A stretch of DNA of 64,000 nucleotides from Cocos nucifera (lineage: Eukaryota > Streptophyta > Magnoliopsida > Arecales > Arecaceae): positions 22,247-86,246 of the forward strand of contig QRFJ01004844.1 in NCBI GenBank assembly GCA_006176705.1, in the 5' to 3' direction. This document shows, in pieces, positions 34,094 through 46,578 of this stretch. Positions within the stretch are counted from its first letter, which is position 1. Each line of letters begins with the position of its first letter. A program made the position numbers and the translations under genes. The notes under the pieces were generated by a model. The model had not been told where the DNA came from, did not search any database, and saw only the letters and a program-made list of their open reading frames with translations.

Positions 34094-35652
34094 TGATGCG
34101 TGCTAATTTATAGCTATGGCAAGTGCACCAGTCGTCGATCAAGTAATAAAGTGAATGAGTAGAGTATCGTCCCTAGAGGATTGGAAAATAAGTACTGAAA
34201 AGCTCTTTCCTATGCTTTATTTAGAAGATCGATTTATGAGAATAAAAAAAAAAAAAAAAAAAAAAATAAAAAAAATAATTAAATTTTTTTTTTTTTAAAT
34301 AGAGAGAGTGTAAATTATTGAGGTTTTAAATTCAAGAGCAATGGATTACTAAGGCAATCGGTTCACCAACTCAATCAATACGATATTCAGGTTTTTAGAT
34401 TAATTTTATTTCATGTGACGGTGGAGTCTCCTAATTTATTCACTACCCTTTGGTCCAGGCATAGCAAATCTATTAATATTTATTAATTACCCTTTGATCC
34501 AAGTGTAATTTAAATAAATATTAATGCATTAGGTTTTGTGAAACCCTCTAATTAAAATACGCTGCGTCCAAAGCGCACTAAAATTTCCGCATGCATATGA
34601 ATTCTAATTTGATTCATAATACAAGGTATATAATCAAGAAGCATTAACATAGATGTACTTGGTCCGTAACATCTATGTTCATCAGATCAATTAGAAGATG
34701 GCCAGTAATCTAAAAGCATTAAGATCAGATTTATATACTCCTCATGAATAAAATTTAAAAATAAATTATACTGAATATTGCATCAAAAGAGTGGCTACAC
34801 CTTAGCCTTAGTAAAATAAAATTTAGTTCATGATAACAAATTTAAAAATAGTAAATAAAATAAAAAGCATGAAGAAATTAGACTGTTTGATTGCTGAAAT
34901 TGATTATCTGTTGCTCTTGATGCGGAGAACTTGGTGAAGAAGAAGAGGCTCCTTGATATCTCCTCTCTCTTTCTTCCTCTCTCTCTTTCTTTCTTTTCCT
35001 TCTTCCCGTCTCTCTCTGTTTTCTCTCTGATTCTCCTTTCTTCCCTATTTTTCTTTCTCTCACTGATTTTCTCTGTTTTTCCCCTTTTTTTTTTCTTTTT
35101 TTTTTCACGGCAACAGGGCTTTTTATAGATGAAGTCTCCAAAATCCATCCAAAACTCGATTTTAGACTCCTAAAACAATTCAAACTATGATCTGAATAAT
35201 TCTGGCCGTGCGATGTTGATCAAACGGTCCAAAAACTACTCAAAAACCCGTTAAAATAACCCAGATCAAGTCGGATTTAATATCAGCCGTTGGATCATCC
35301 AATGGATTGAATCTGGGCCGTCCGATCTCGTTGAAATCAGCCTTCAGACCTTTAGTTTCAGTCGGGATGAATCTCGGCCGTTGGATCTCGACCGGGAGCT
35401 GTGGATGCCGTCCATCAGCGCCTTCTTCTCGTCCGTCCGATCAAGATTCAGTGAAAACCGCCCGTTGGATCAGCCAGAATTCCCAAATTGCCCTCCGTGG
35501 ATCGTGCGCGAGCCCGGTGTTGCGTGGACCGCCGCGTTCTTCAACCAATCAGAGCGCGCCTCCGTCTGTGAAATTCCTGAAATACCCTTCGGTTGGTCCA
35601 CCGTACGCCGCGAAAAATGCTGACGTCATCCTGACGTCAGCGTTGCGTCAGC

Positions 35653-35689
<37 letters not shown>

Positions 35690-35879
35690 AAATTCGATTC
35701 TGGGCTTGTTTGAAGTCCGTTTTGCCTGAAATTTATTTCATCTGAATCAGAAAAATGAGATCTTCACATTGGTAGCCTTCTTTCCTACATAAGATTAATA
35801 AAAGTATCAATTTTTAATAAAATATTTTAATTTATTTTATAATTTAATACTTTTATTAGTATATTTTTACTACTTATCA
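34094..35879 (-). repeat. Element G right (5') LTR
   Basis: 1786 bp, near identical to 28699-30480. Differences are a 3-base insertion near 34131, homopolymer lengths and a few transitions. The primer site lies immediately left of it. Confidence 0.93.
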
Positions 35880-35884
35880 TAGAT

Positions 35885-36800
35885 CAGTAATTTTTAATTG
35901 AAAGCTACTTGCACTGATTCGATCTTTGATGAGTTAATGGCATATCCCTTCCACTGATCTCACTTATCTGACCGATATGGTTGATTGAAATTTGATTAGA
36001 TCACTTGATGATTCGGACTGACCCATGTCATTAGGAATCAATTTGACTAATTTCAATCAGTAAGACTAAATAAGGTTCCCATGGACCTAAATTAATCCTA
36101 GTCCTAACCTATTAACTTGATGAAGTCAGTGGAAGGACTTGACTTGGTGAAGTCAGTAGGAGAAATTTGGTCCATATCCTTTCTATCCTTAAATCATATG
36201 TAAACTAAATTCTCTAAATTATTATATCCTTAAAATGACTAAGTTATAGGGATAACTGAATCATAGCCTCCCATTAAGGTGAATAGTAATATGTCCAATT
36301 TTCTGAGTGAACATTGGAGGTGCCTTACACCTATTGTTTATTTGGATATTGAAATTACTGTACATCATATGATGATTAGATTGCACTCTCTTAATGATAA
36401 TCAGGTTAGCCAGAGCTTTTCTCGGACCTGGTTATTATTGGTTTGATGCATCGAAGTCAATCATGTTAATGGTTAGATCTAATCAGACCTTTTTAGTGAA
36501 GGCCATAGCCTACTGATTTGGCATCTAGGATAAAATTTAAATATTAAAAATTATTTTAAAAAATAATTAATTATGAACCCATCTGTAGATACACACGGAT
36601 TAGTCAGAGCTTTTCTCAGGCCCATATGTAGTCTATGTGGATTCCAATACCCGCTAAGGAGTTAGTGTAATTTCTCGAATTGGAGGTAGAGGCTACTAAT
36701 TCATAAAAAATAGTGAAAGAATCTTTAAGCTAAAGTTCAAGTCTTTAAGATTAATTAATTTGAGTACTAATTAGATTTCATATTTTTCTTTCAGATAATT
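35885..36800 (+). other. Element M internal region between insertion G and pol, no gene recognised
   Basis: About 0.9 kb. Two stretches (36405-36425 and 36598-36625) share an AGTCAGAGCTTTTCTC-like block. A TTTCTTTCAG acceptor-like sequence sits at about 36787-36796, just before the first pol-like Met. Any gag coding is gone. Confidence 0.55.
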
Positions 36801-39328
36801 AGAATGGCTAGAGTTAGTCTGCTCTATTCACTATTGGACAGTGGCAAGTATTTAGGACCTAAGAACAAGAAGTCTAATATTGATTCTAATAAGGCAGACC
36901 TAAAGAGGAATTATCCTCTTGATCCAAATAGGTTGAGTAGTAGAAATCAGTAAGTGATTGTTGATCAAGACTGTTATATGATAATATCTTATAATTTCTC
37001 CATATGTGACACATCTACCTGGGTATTAGATACTGAAAGTTTAATTTATATATGCAATTCATTGCATGGACTTTAAATTGATAGAAAATTTGAGAATAAT
37101 GATAGATTTCTTAATGTTGAGGATGGAAGTTAAGTTTCAGTCCTAGCATTGAAAACTCTTGAGCTATTTTTCAAAAATAATAGTATTATTTTAAGTGACT
37201 ATCACTATTGTCCATCTTTTTTGATGAACATAATATCCATTGAGCTTTTGGCCCAAGATGGTTATAGTTTATCAATAAAGGAACATTATTGCGATATCAT
37301 TATGAATGATATTACAATAATATAAGAATAATTAAGAAATAGTATTTATATTATATCACAGCCTATTAGTATAATGTACATATCGAATAAATGATCAAAA
37401 CTAGATAATGTCACTCATGCTTATCTTTGGCACTGTAGGCTCGGTCATATAAACAAGAATAGGATTAATAGATTAGTCAAGGAGTGTATTTTTGATATTG
37501 ATGATTGTGAATCATTGAATATCTATGAGTCCTGTCTTCTTGGTAAGATAACCAAATCATCTTTTATTGGAAAGGATGAGTGGGTCACTGAGCTTCTAGG
37601 TCTAATACATACTGATATATGTGGACCTATGAACTTATGTGCTAGAGATGAATTTTATTACTTCATTATATTTACTGACGATCTATCTAGGTATGGGTAT
37701 GTCTATCTTATGAACAATATATCTGATTCGTTTGAAATGTTCAAACGATATCAAAATGAGGTAGAAAAATAATTTGAGAAGTGTATTAAAATTCTTCGAT
37801 CTAACCAAGAAGATGAATACCTTTCTAACGAGTTTCTGACATATCTAGAAGAAAATGAGATTCTCTCATAATGGATCCCTCTTAGAATACCACAGCATAA
37901 TGATGTATCTGAAAGAAGAAATTGAATCCTGTTGGACATGATTCGATCCATGATGGAATTTATAAGTCTGTCGATTTTATTTTGGAGTTATGTACTAGAA
38001 TCTGTCTATTTTATTTTGAATAATATTCTGAGCAAGTCTGTTGCAAAGACTCCATATGAGATATGAACCGGGCGTAAGCCGATACTCTCTCACTTTAGGG
38101 TTTGGAGATGTCCAACTTATATTAAATATTTGCAGCTAGAAAAGTTTGAACCTAGATCTGATAAATGCTTGTTCATAGGGTATCCCAAGAAAATTAGGGG
38201 TTATTACTTCTACCTTACTGAAGAACAAAAGGTGTTCGTCAGCAATAGAGCAATCTTTTTGAAAAAAAATTTTTTAGTGAAGGAACAACTATCCCTAATG
38301 CTGAACTTAATGAAGTTTGACAGGTGGAAGAACCGACATATTCTAGTGAACCTACAGAACTAGATTTGATAAGTTTAAATCCAGAGCCTATTGATATAGC
38401 ACCAAGAAGATCTGATAGAGTACCACGTCAACTGGATAGATACTATAATTTCTTGATTCGAGACGGTGATCCTGTTGAACTTGATGAGAACAATGAGGAT
38501 CCGATCATCTATATGGATGCCATGTAGAGGTCTGACTTCGATAAGTAGCTGAAAGCCATGAAGTTCGAAATGAAATCCATGAAGGACAACAGTGTATGGA
38601 TACTAGTTGATCCACCTAAAGGGATAAAATTCATTGGGTGTAAGTAAATTTTCAAAAAAAAATGGGGCACAGATGGGAAGGTGAAGATCTGTAAAGCCCA
38701 TCTGGTTGCCAAAAAATATCATCGACATTATGGTATTGACTATGATGAGACGTTTTCTTCAGTGGCTATGCTCAAATTTATTTGGATCGTACTTACGATA
38801 GCAGCATACCTAGACTATGAGATTTGGCAAATGAATGTGAAAATAGCTTTCCTAAATAGAGAACTAGATGAAGAGGTGTATACGATATAGTCTGAGGGTT
38901 TGACATCCACAGATGAGTCTAAGGTGTGCAGACTTCAAAAATCTATTTATGGATTGAAGCAGACATCGCGGAGTTGGAACATACATTTTGATAAAGTAAT
39001 CAAAATGTATGGCTTCATTAAGAATGGAGAAGAATCCTACATGTATAAATGGGCCAATGGTTCTATTATTGTATTTCTTATACTGTATGTTGATGACATT
39101 CTCTTAATCAGAAATGATATTTCTGCATTACAGAGAATAAAGGTTTGGATGTCGTCTCAATTCTCCATGAAGGACTTGAGAGAAGCTTCCTACATCCTAG
39201 GGATGAAGATTTATAAAGATAGATCTAAAAGATTGCTAGGATTATCCCAGTCCATGTACATTGATACAGTGCTGAAGAGATTTAGCATGGAGAATTCTAA
39301 GAAGGGCTATCTTCCGATCATATGGTAG
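36801..39328 (+). pseudogene. Ty1/copia pol remnant of element M (protease, integrase, reverse transcriptase)
   Basis: Frame-broken. It starts MARVSLLYSLLDSGKY at about 36805. Protease is at about 37017-37065 (TWVLDTESLIYICNS, active-site DTGS changed to DTES). The GAG-pre-integrase finger is at about 37415-37560 (LWHCRLGHINKNRI.., CESCL-like YESCLLGK). Integrase core is at 37600-37960 (HTDICGPM, FTDDLSRYGYVYLM, PQHNDVSERRN). A TPYEI*TGRKP block is at 38050. The C-terminal GYYFY..FVSNRAIFL block is at 38190-38260. RVT_2 reverse transcriptase spans 38540-39300 (IGCK*IFKKKWG, YDETFSSVA, LYVDDILLI at about 39083). It stops abruptly after ENSKKGYLPI at 39320, where B-type sequence begins; RNase H is missing. 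Stops in most domains rule out function. Confidence 0.9.
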
Positions 39329-40466
39329 AAATAGTAAACGTGATTTACTGAACCGCTACAGTCCTATTTATAGGACACAATAACGATTCAGATCAATCGA
39401 TTTACTTTTAGATTCGTACCACCTGCCACTAATCTAATAGCTCTGGAAAAGAGACCCTTCGATGCACTGCTTTTTGATTAAGCCATGTAGGCTTAATCTA
39501 CATGATAACTGAAGTAACCAATGATGGTATGACACATGGCATTTGATGTGCAAGTATAGCCACTCAGGTAATAATAAGCTTCCAATTCTTAAGACCCTTA
39601 TAATTACCTCATATGGTAGGTCTTTTCGAAAGATGGCTTGTCGGTTTGAATAATTAAAAAATTAATATTGTCCATCATCATATGGCATGTTTATCGATAA
39701 TAAAAGTTAAATGAGAAATTTTTGAATCAACTTTCTATATTTAAAGTAGAAGATCCACTTTAGGCCTAAAAAATGAGGAGCATGTGTTGGTACAGGTAAG
39801 AACAACTGCCACAAGGCAAGATCAAGAAGGTCAATGATCCGACAATGATCCAGTAATTGAGTGTGGTCTAGGTTAGTCATTTATTGATCTAAAATGATTG
39901 TTGATTCAACTGATCTAAGATAACTACCTACTTGATGTGGTGATAGTTTCCCTATTCAGTTGATGTTGAAGCTATCGATTTCATATCGACATCCATAATT
40001 CATATTGGAACGACTTTGATTTTAATCGATGCCACACAATATCAATTGAGATCGACAAATCACTATCCTACATAAGGTCATGCTAATTGATCTAAGTGTT
40101 CATTAACTTAGCTTTAGACTCATATTGGGTTTCTACTACCCTTCGTGCTGAGAGGATTGAATCGAGATTGATTTTGAGCTGTATCAGCATTACCTTAAAA
40201 TCAAGATTGGATTTAGGCAAACCTGCTTATCAATACTTATTTCACACCACAATGGTAATTACTGATGTGCCCTTAGCTAAATCTATTTACCATCGATCTA
40301 TCTATATAACATTGAATCCCAAACAAAAGAACATTAGTTACTCTCCAACCTTATTACAACTGTCATCCAGCTATGCCAATAGCTAATTTTTAGATGGGTG
40401 AATAACCTATGATCTCCATATAGCTAGATATTCTGTCATAACAAACTAACGGCCTAACAAATCCTA
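39326..40466 (+). mobile_element. B-L fragment (B4/L4) fused into element M between pol and 3' LTR
   Basis: 39326-39784 matches the last 450 bp of B (from ATGGTAGAAA, as at 17707). 39785-40466 matches L up to about position 670 of the LTR. No target duplication is seen. The left edge falls inside the reverse transcriptase and the right edge inside M LTR sequence, so M DNA was lost at both joins: the rest of pol and about 500 bp of LTR. Confidence 0.8.
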
Positions 40467-40479
40467 GATCATCCTTTGA

Positions 40480-41150
40480 CTCATACTTGGCTTGCTTGTA
40501 TATGAGTCAAGATAGGATTGACCTCTCTAAGTATTGGAGCAAGTGCATCGCTATATTTTAATTTAATAAATCCTCGGTCGGGATAGTCCATAAGATGGAT
40601 GCTAATTTTTGAAATATACTATGGATGAATTTTAGGATTGACAGTAAATCCTAGATCATCCTTTGAGCATCAAGGTTAAGGGGATAAATTATACAATAAC
40701 CATATGCCATAGGTTCGTCATTGTTGCGTTGCAATTTTTTGATCTATCCGAATGTTGGATACCATTGCTAGATGGTCACATCGATTAGAACAGAAAATCG
40801 ATTCTTGTGCTACCGACTTAGGAATCGAACCTATAGGATCACATACATAAGGAGTTTCCACCTAATCTGATGGCTGATCATGAGTTTTGATGATCTAGGA
40901 CTTTGTGGTCAAGAGTTTCACTAGATTGAGACTCTATGATTAAAAGTTTCACTAGACTAGAACTCTATCTTTATGGATCCTACTAGACTGAGACTCAGAG
41001 TTCTATTTGTTTGGGACTCTCTAATCAAGAATTTCACTGGACTAAGACTCTATGACTAGGAGTCCCACTAGACTAGGACTCTACCTTTATGGATTCCACT
41101 AGACTGAAACTCAGAGTCCTACTTGTCTAAAACTTTTTGATCAAGAGTTC
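40480..41150 (+). repeat. Element M 3' LTR, first surviving part
   Basis: Matches about 25425-26087 of the 5' LTR, including the minisatellite. It is truncated at the left; a short duplicated phrase (ATCCTAGATCATCCTTTGA at about 40460 and again at 40648) marks the scrambled join. It continues at 51143. Confidence 0.82.
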
Positions 41151-42106
41151 TGTTGGTGCAGAAACTGGTCATCGTCGGATCCAGCTAGAGTGGAGGCCGA
41201 CAAGATCGCCGCTGGGGACCTGCAAAATAAAGTCCCATCCGAAGCTGGTGGGGGTTGGCTCCGACAAGATCCTCCGATGATCAATTCAGCTCTGACTAAT
41301 AGAAATGGAGTGGTCGGGAATGAGTTTTGCTGAGCTTAGAGAAGGAGAGGAGAGCTTAGAGCTTAGAGATTAGAGTTAGCATATCTGGATGGCTCATTTT
41401 ATAGGCCGAGCTTGATTGATGGTGACTGATGGTGATGGCCATACCGCCTGATGGTGGACCACTCGAGCTGCACGGGATTTGGTATGGAGGAGATGGTATC
41501 GTCAGATCGATAGTGATAGCCATACCGTCCGATAGTGGTGGGCTGCTCGAGGTCTGGCGAAGTCAGTCATGAAGGAGTGCGCTTATAGCATCGCCTGTGG
41601 TAGGCCGATGGTGATCATTCATTCAGATTTAATAGTCATGGCTCTGAGAAAGCAGGTATTGATCGGTGGACTTTGGTACGTATCAATTCCAGAGGAGTTC
41701 GAACTTCTAGAGGAGTTCGGCCAGAGGAGTGCAGAGGGAGTTCGGCTCTCATAGGCATCTGGTTGGAGGAGTGCAGCTAAGGCTCGATCGCTGGGGAGTT
41801 CGGAAGGAGCTCGACCATTGAAGAGTCTGATAGATTGAAGGAGATGTCTGGGAGGAGTCTGGCTCCCGAAGAAGTTCGATCGAAGGAGAAGCATGGAGGG
41901 AGTTCGGCTTCTGCAGGCATCTGGCTGGAAGAGCGTGGAAAGAGTTCGGCTCTCGCAGAAGTTTGACTGAAGCTCAGCCGATGAGAAGTTCATTTGAATG
42001 AAGGAGTTCGGCTAAGGTCCAATCGCTGAAGCTCTTCTGTGGCTACCAGTTGTGTTAAGCTGAGCATTGAACCGGACTTCGGCAGGAGCGGGGTTTATCC
42101 CCAATA
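41151..42106 (-). repeat. Element K left LTR, inverted relative to the internal region
   Basis: 956 bp. The plus strand reads TGTTGGTGCAG.. to ..TTATCCCCAATA; the minus-strand TATA box (CCTATAAAATG) is near 41400. It directly abuts the sense primer-site-like region (TGGTGCTAGAAGGAGGG, about 42120), where a sense LTR would be expected. Confidence 0.88.
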
Positions 42107-42540
42107 ATATGGTGCCGTCTGGTGCTAGAAGGAGGGATCGAACCTCCGAGGTTCTTTTGTTCTTAAAGAAGTGCTCGGCGATGATTTCTCTCTTTCCTCT
42201 CTTGAGATCTCTCTTCTTTCTCACTAGAGTTCTTTTTCGAAGAAAAAATGCCTCCTAGGAGAGCTTCGACTCGACGATCGATGGCCTCCATGCCAGATCC
42301 ATCTGCTCCCGTTTCATACCCGGTAGCCTAGGTTCCACCTGAAACCACCGTAGATGTGGAGCAGTTCAATCTGCTATTCCAGCAGGTTCGTGGCCTCATC
42401 GAGATGATGTAGGCCATGCGACAGCTTCTGACGGAGACTTTGCCAGCAAACCCGACATGAGGATGCCAGGAACTGGCCTTAAGGAAGAGCATTTGGCCCA
42501 GCATACCAATCGCCCTTAGGGAGGAGAAATAGAGCAGAAG
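42107..42540 (+). pseudogene. Element K leader and gag N-terminal remnant
   Basis: GGTGCTAGAAGGAGGGATCGAACC aligns with the sequence just after LTR2 of A. The ATG at 42248 gives MPPRRASTRRSMASMPDPS. After one stop it continues with VEQFNLLFQQVRGLIEMM and TETLPANP, shared with A. It is too short and broken to be functional. Confidence 0.6.
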
Positions 42541-43140
42541 TTCTCCCATAAAAGGTTTCACAGGAGGTGGAATGAAGTTCGGTCATGTTCACGACCTCTC
42601 CGATGCAAGCGAGGCTGAACTCCCCCTCGAGTTTGCCATCAAGGAACCTCCGGCAAAGGGGCATGACCGTAGAAGGTTTCACAGGAGGCGGAATGAAGTT
42701 CGACTGCGTTCACAACCTCCCCAACGCAAGCGAGGCCGAACTCCCCCTCGAGCTCGCCATCAAGGAAGCTCCGATAAAGGGGCATGACTGCAAAAGATTT
42801 CAAAGGAGGTGGAATGAAGTTTGGCTGCATTCACGACCTCTCCGACGCAAGCGAGACTGAACTCCTCCTCGAGCTTGCCATCAAGGAAGCTCCGACAAAG
42901 GGGCATGACTGCAGAAGGTTTCACAGGAGGGCGGAATGAAGTTCGCCATAAGCGAGGCCGCCAAACTCCCCCTTGAGTTCGTTATCAAGGTAGTCCCGAC
43001 AAAGGGGCATGAAGTTCTCCTGCAGGTTTCACAAGAGGATGAAATGAAGTTCGACCATACTTACGACCTCCCCAGCACAAGCAAGGCCCGAACTCCTCAA
43101 GCTCACCACTAAGAAAGCCTCGATAGAAGGGCGTGAAGAA
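42540..43140. repeat. Element K tandem array with about 121-bp units
   Basis: Five or so units containing GGAATGAAGTTCG, CGACCTC.CCGACGCAAGCG and ATCAAGGAAGCTCCG. GGAATGAAGTTC recurs near 42568, 42690, 42811 and 42932. It is homologous to array 2 of element A, but with a different unit length. Confidence 0.85.
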
Positions 43141-43277
43141 GACCTCCTTCCAAAAGGTTCCGTGACTACGTCCCCTTCAACGCTCCTCAAACTTAAATTC
43201 TCATGGAAGTTAAGAACCAGCTGCCAAGACCAGAAGGACTATGGCCTCCCCCAAACATGCACGATCGAAGCAAGTAA

Positions 43278-43560
43278 TGCCCCTACCATCGCGACCACGA
43301 CTACGACACTGAGGAATACATTCAACTCCGAGACGAAATTGAGAAGCTCGTCAGAAAGAGATGGCTAGATAAAATCCTTCGATGCCAGCCTGGAGCAGGA
43401 GAAGATTGGCCAAGGGTGCTGCTGCAGCCAGAAATAATAAGAAGGTCGGCCGCCTCATGGCGTCATCAATATTAGCCCTGAGAGGAGCTTGGTACATCGA
43501 CGATTCGTCATCTTCCAATGATAAAGCCAAGAGAAGCTTGCTCCAAATTGAGAAGGCCAG
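43278..43560 (+). pseudogene. Element K gag C-terminal remnant
   Basis: CPYHRDHDYDTEEYIQLRD, then EIEKLVRKRWLDKILR, matches the same segment in A and the knuckle region of H. The frame soon breaks. No protease or pol follows. Confidence 0.75.
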
Positions 43561-43799
43561 CATGAGATAGAGGAGGTCGTCCGACCCAGGCCTTGCTGCT
43601 CAAGGAAACCTGGAGGAATAACGCCCCCACGATCCTGAAATCGGGATGTACTGTCAGTAACTTTTCCTTGATAAAATTCTTTTCTTTCAATAATATTATT
43701 TTTGAGTGCAAAAACTATGTGATGACAGGAAAGAAGCAGTTAATAGTTGCCATGTTAGGAACAGAAGGAGAACCTCATCCTAGCACGAGCAGGTCAAAG

Positions 43800-44116
43800 A
43801 CCTTCAACCTCGGTTAGAGATAAGATCTCTTTCGAGCGACCGAGTCAACCCCGGTCAGAGATAAGATCTCTTCCGAGCAACCATGGACAATCTCGGCTAG
43901 AGATGAGATCCCTTTCGAGCGATCGAGTCAATCTCGGCTAAAGATAAGATCACTCTCGAGGGACCGTAGACAATCTTAGCTAGAGATATGGTCTCTTCCG
44001 AGCGACAGTGACAACCTCGGCTAGAGATAAGATCTCTTCCGAGCGATCGAGCCAACCTCGGCTAGAGATAAAATTTCTCCTGAGCGATCGTGGACAATCT
44101 CGACTAGAGATATAAG
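43800..44116. repeat. Element K array of about 41-bp units, left part
   Basis: Units GAGATAAGATCTCTTCCGAGCGACCGAG..CAACCTCGGCTA. This is the reverse-orientation equivalent of array 1 in A (same GAGATAAGATCTC core). It is interrupted at ATAAG by element C and resumes at 48870. Confidence 0.88.
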
Positions 44117-44939
44117 TGAAGGAAAGTCCTGATTTCCGGGTCCAGATTCGTCCAGATCTGATCAGATCAAGAGATATATTTCAAAATTTTTTCTCTTGAT
44201 CCTAATCAGATCTTGATATATTTCAAATCTGATTCTTATTATTTTAATAAATAAAATAAAATAAGATAAATTAAATCAAATTTAATTTACCTGATTTGGG
44301 TAATCCTATTACCCTGTAGATGATCCTGATTGCAGCGGAAGGTTCTGGATCTAGCCACGCAAGCGCTTGGCCTCTATCGGTATTCACTCAGATTGGATCT
44401 AGAGATCCTCTTCTTCTCTATCATGCCTCCAAAAATCAGATCTAGATCTGATCTGTAGGATCTTCAAAACTTCTTTTGAAGATCAGCAGTCGTCCTTTGC
44501 AGCAGTGCAGCCTTCTTCTTTTGATCGCCTTTCTTTTGATCTGGAACGCACCAACCTAAGTCCAAAACTCTTTTGGACGTGGAGAGGAGAAGGAGGAGAA
44601 GTTTAGGCATGGAGGAAGAGGGGAGAGGCAGCCTTGGGGCATGGGAAATCTCTATTCTAATTGCATTCATTGAATCTGAGTTGGGCGCAGGGTCTTATTT
44701 ATAGACTAAGCGTGATCCAACTCCTCTTCCTCTCAACCAATCACAACCCTTTGTGAAATCAGATCTAAATCTGATTGGTTGGAATAGAGTCCCCTGGATT
44801 CCTCCTTAGAGGGCGCTTAAGACCAGTCAAACTGGATTCTTAGTAGAACTCTGATTGGAATCCAAAAGGGAGGTGGAGTCCTTGTCCAACAAGGACTCCA
44901 AGGCGCCTCCAACTTGGGCGCACGCCTAGTTAAGTCAAT
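44117..44939 (-). repeat. Element C truncated 3' LTR
   Basis: Matches 46579-47395 of the full LTR at high identity, breaking at CACGCCTAG. The minus-strand TATA region (TATAAATAAGACCC) is near 44705. Confidence 0.87.
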
Positions 44940-46559
44940 GAGTGAACAACTCTTATTCAATGATTTTCTAATCATGGTGCACCCAAACTTGGTCTCTAAT
45001 TCATGAATCTCACCATATCCAAAATATTGATCCACTCCTTAGTTAAGTCAGACCCACCATTTGCATAGACTGGGTTCCTAATTGAGTCTCTCACCGTATC
45101 CAGAATATTGAGCCCAACTCATCTTCCAGCCCATAGCATCCAATGCCTAATAGATATGGTTGCGTCTTTCCGGTGCAACTGAGCCACTGTATCCAGCCGA
45201 GAACAATCAACCCTAGGAAGGGCCCGCACGTCTACAATGGTGGAAGACCTCGGACTTAATCTTTTCTTAGGGAGAATTGATTCAGGTCTCATTAAACTAG
45301 ACTTGGCTTAGTCATAATAATTATGACTAACCTAGTGGCATGGGTTAGCTCGGATTATTGACCACCTCAGATCAGAACTGTGTCAACAGATATGGCCAGG
45401 TAAGTGAGACCGGTGGAAGGAATATGCCGTTAACTCGCACAAGAACGCATTCAGATCGAGTAGCTTCCAATTAAAAACTAGTCGGTCGTCTATGCCAAAC
45501 TTACCTTAGACACCAAATTGTTGAGTCAGAACCAATTGGGTTAGCCTACAATCCAGACTCTAACCTCTGAGCCTAATTAGGTCTTGCTTGATCGTGACTC
45601 GATCTTGACCCAGACTTAATCCTATTAGGCTGGTCAATTTAAGCATTGTTGATCCCATCTAACCAACTCTTGATTCGGTTTGATCAACCGCTTAGACCTA
45701 ATTGAGCTACCCAAGCCCGAACCCAGTATTATGAATATGTCTTAGATCTGAAATTCTTAATTTTAGACCTAATTAATATTTCATAAATTTAATTCTTAAT
45801 TAAGTTGGGTTCATAAATAAAATATGCACAATAAATCCTAGGGTTTCAGGATCTAGGGTTTTGCAGAAAGTAAGTTTTGGGTTTCTGATTAAGGACGAAC
45901 ACACAGCACCCCTACACATCATAAGAACACCCCATCGAATGGGAAGAGAGGGCCTTTAAACTCTTCTTCGTTCTTATGACCGGACGGCCAAGAGGAATGC
46001 CTTAATCAGGAACATTCAATACTACAAAATAATATCAGATCTATATCATATATCTCATATATAAAGAGATCTAATCATGGCATATTTTGCATACATCTCA
46101 TGTATCATAATCATGCATATTTTCAGATCTAAATTATCACATAATAATCTAAAAAATTAGATTTAAATTGATCTAATCAAAATAAATTCTAATCTAGACA
46201 ATTATGTAGAACTATTCTACAACTAGTCTAGACATGCATCAATCATATCTCATATGATATTTAAAATTAAATAATTTTTATTTGCTGTTTATCAGATGTT
46301 ATTATAACACTTATAATATTAGAAAATAGTAAATAAAAAGATCTAAAATATGATTTAATTAGATTAAATCAAAGACATGCAAAACTATTCTATAGAACTA
46401 TTCTATTAGGATTAGTCATGCATATCTTCATGTTCTTAGATCCAAATCATTTAATTTTAATTTTTTTGATTTCAGATCTGATCACATCTCATGTGACATC
46501 TAAAATCATTTTATTTTCTAATTAAAATAAAATTAAAATTAGATCTAAATAATTTAGAA
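44940..46559 (-). other. Element C residual internal region, no gene
   Basis: AT-rich near the primer site. It contains a leader block at about 45890-46010 like that of M (27960-28040), and GAATCTCACCATATCC phrases that occur twice (45004 and 45091). No frame resembling gag or pol. Confidence 0.65.
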
Positions 46560-46578
46560 CCATGGCTCTGATACCAGT

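Larger units (their letters stand above)
28699..35879 (-). mobile_element. Element G: young Athila-like gypsy element coding only gag-protease
   Basis: 7.2 kb bounded by TAGAT at 28694-28698 and 35880-35884. LTRs are 28699-30480 and 34094-35879. On the minus strand the 5' LTR is followed by the primer site TGGCGCCGTTGCCGGGGA (about 34086-34069), as in Athila-type elements, and the 3' LTR is preceded by a polypurine tract GTTGGGGGGTG (about 30491-30481). One intact frame (33964-31619) encodes gag plus protease. There is no reverse transcriptase, RNase H or integrase. By eye the LTRs differ at roughly eight substitutions outside homopolymers, so insertion was recent. It must borrow pol from a partner. 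It is inserted in the leader of M. Confidence 0.93.
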
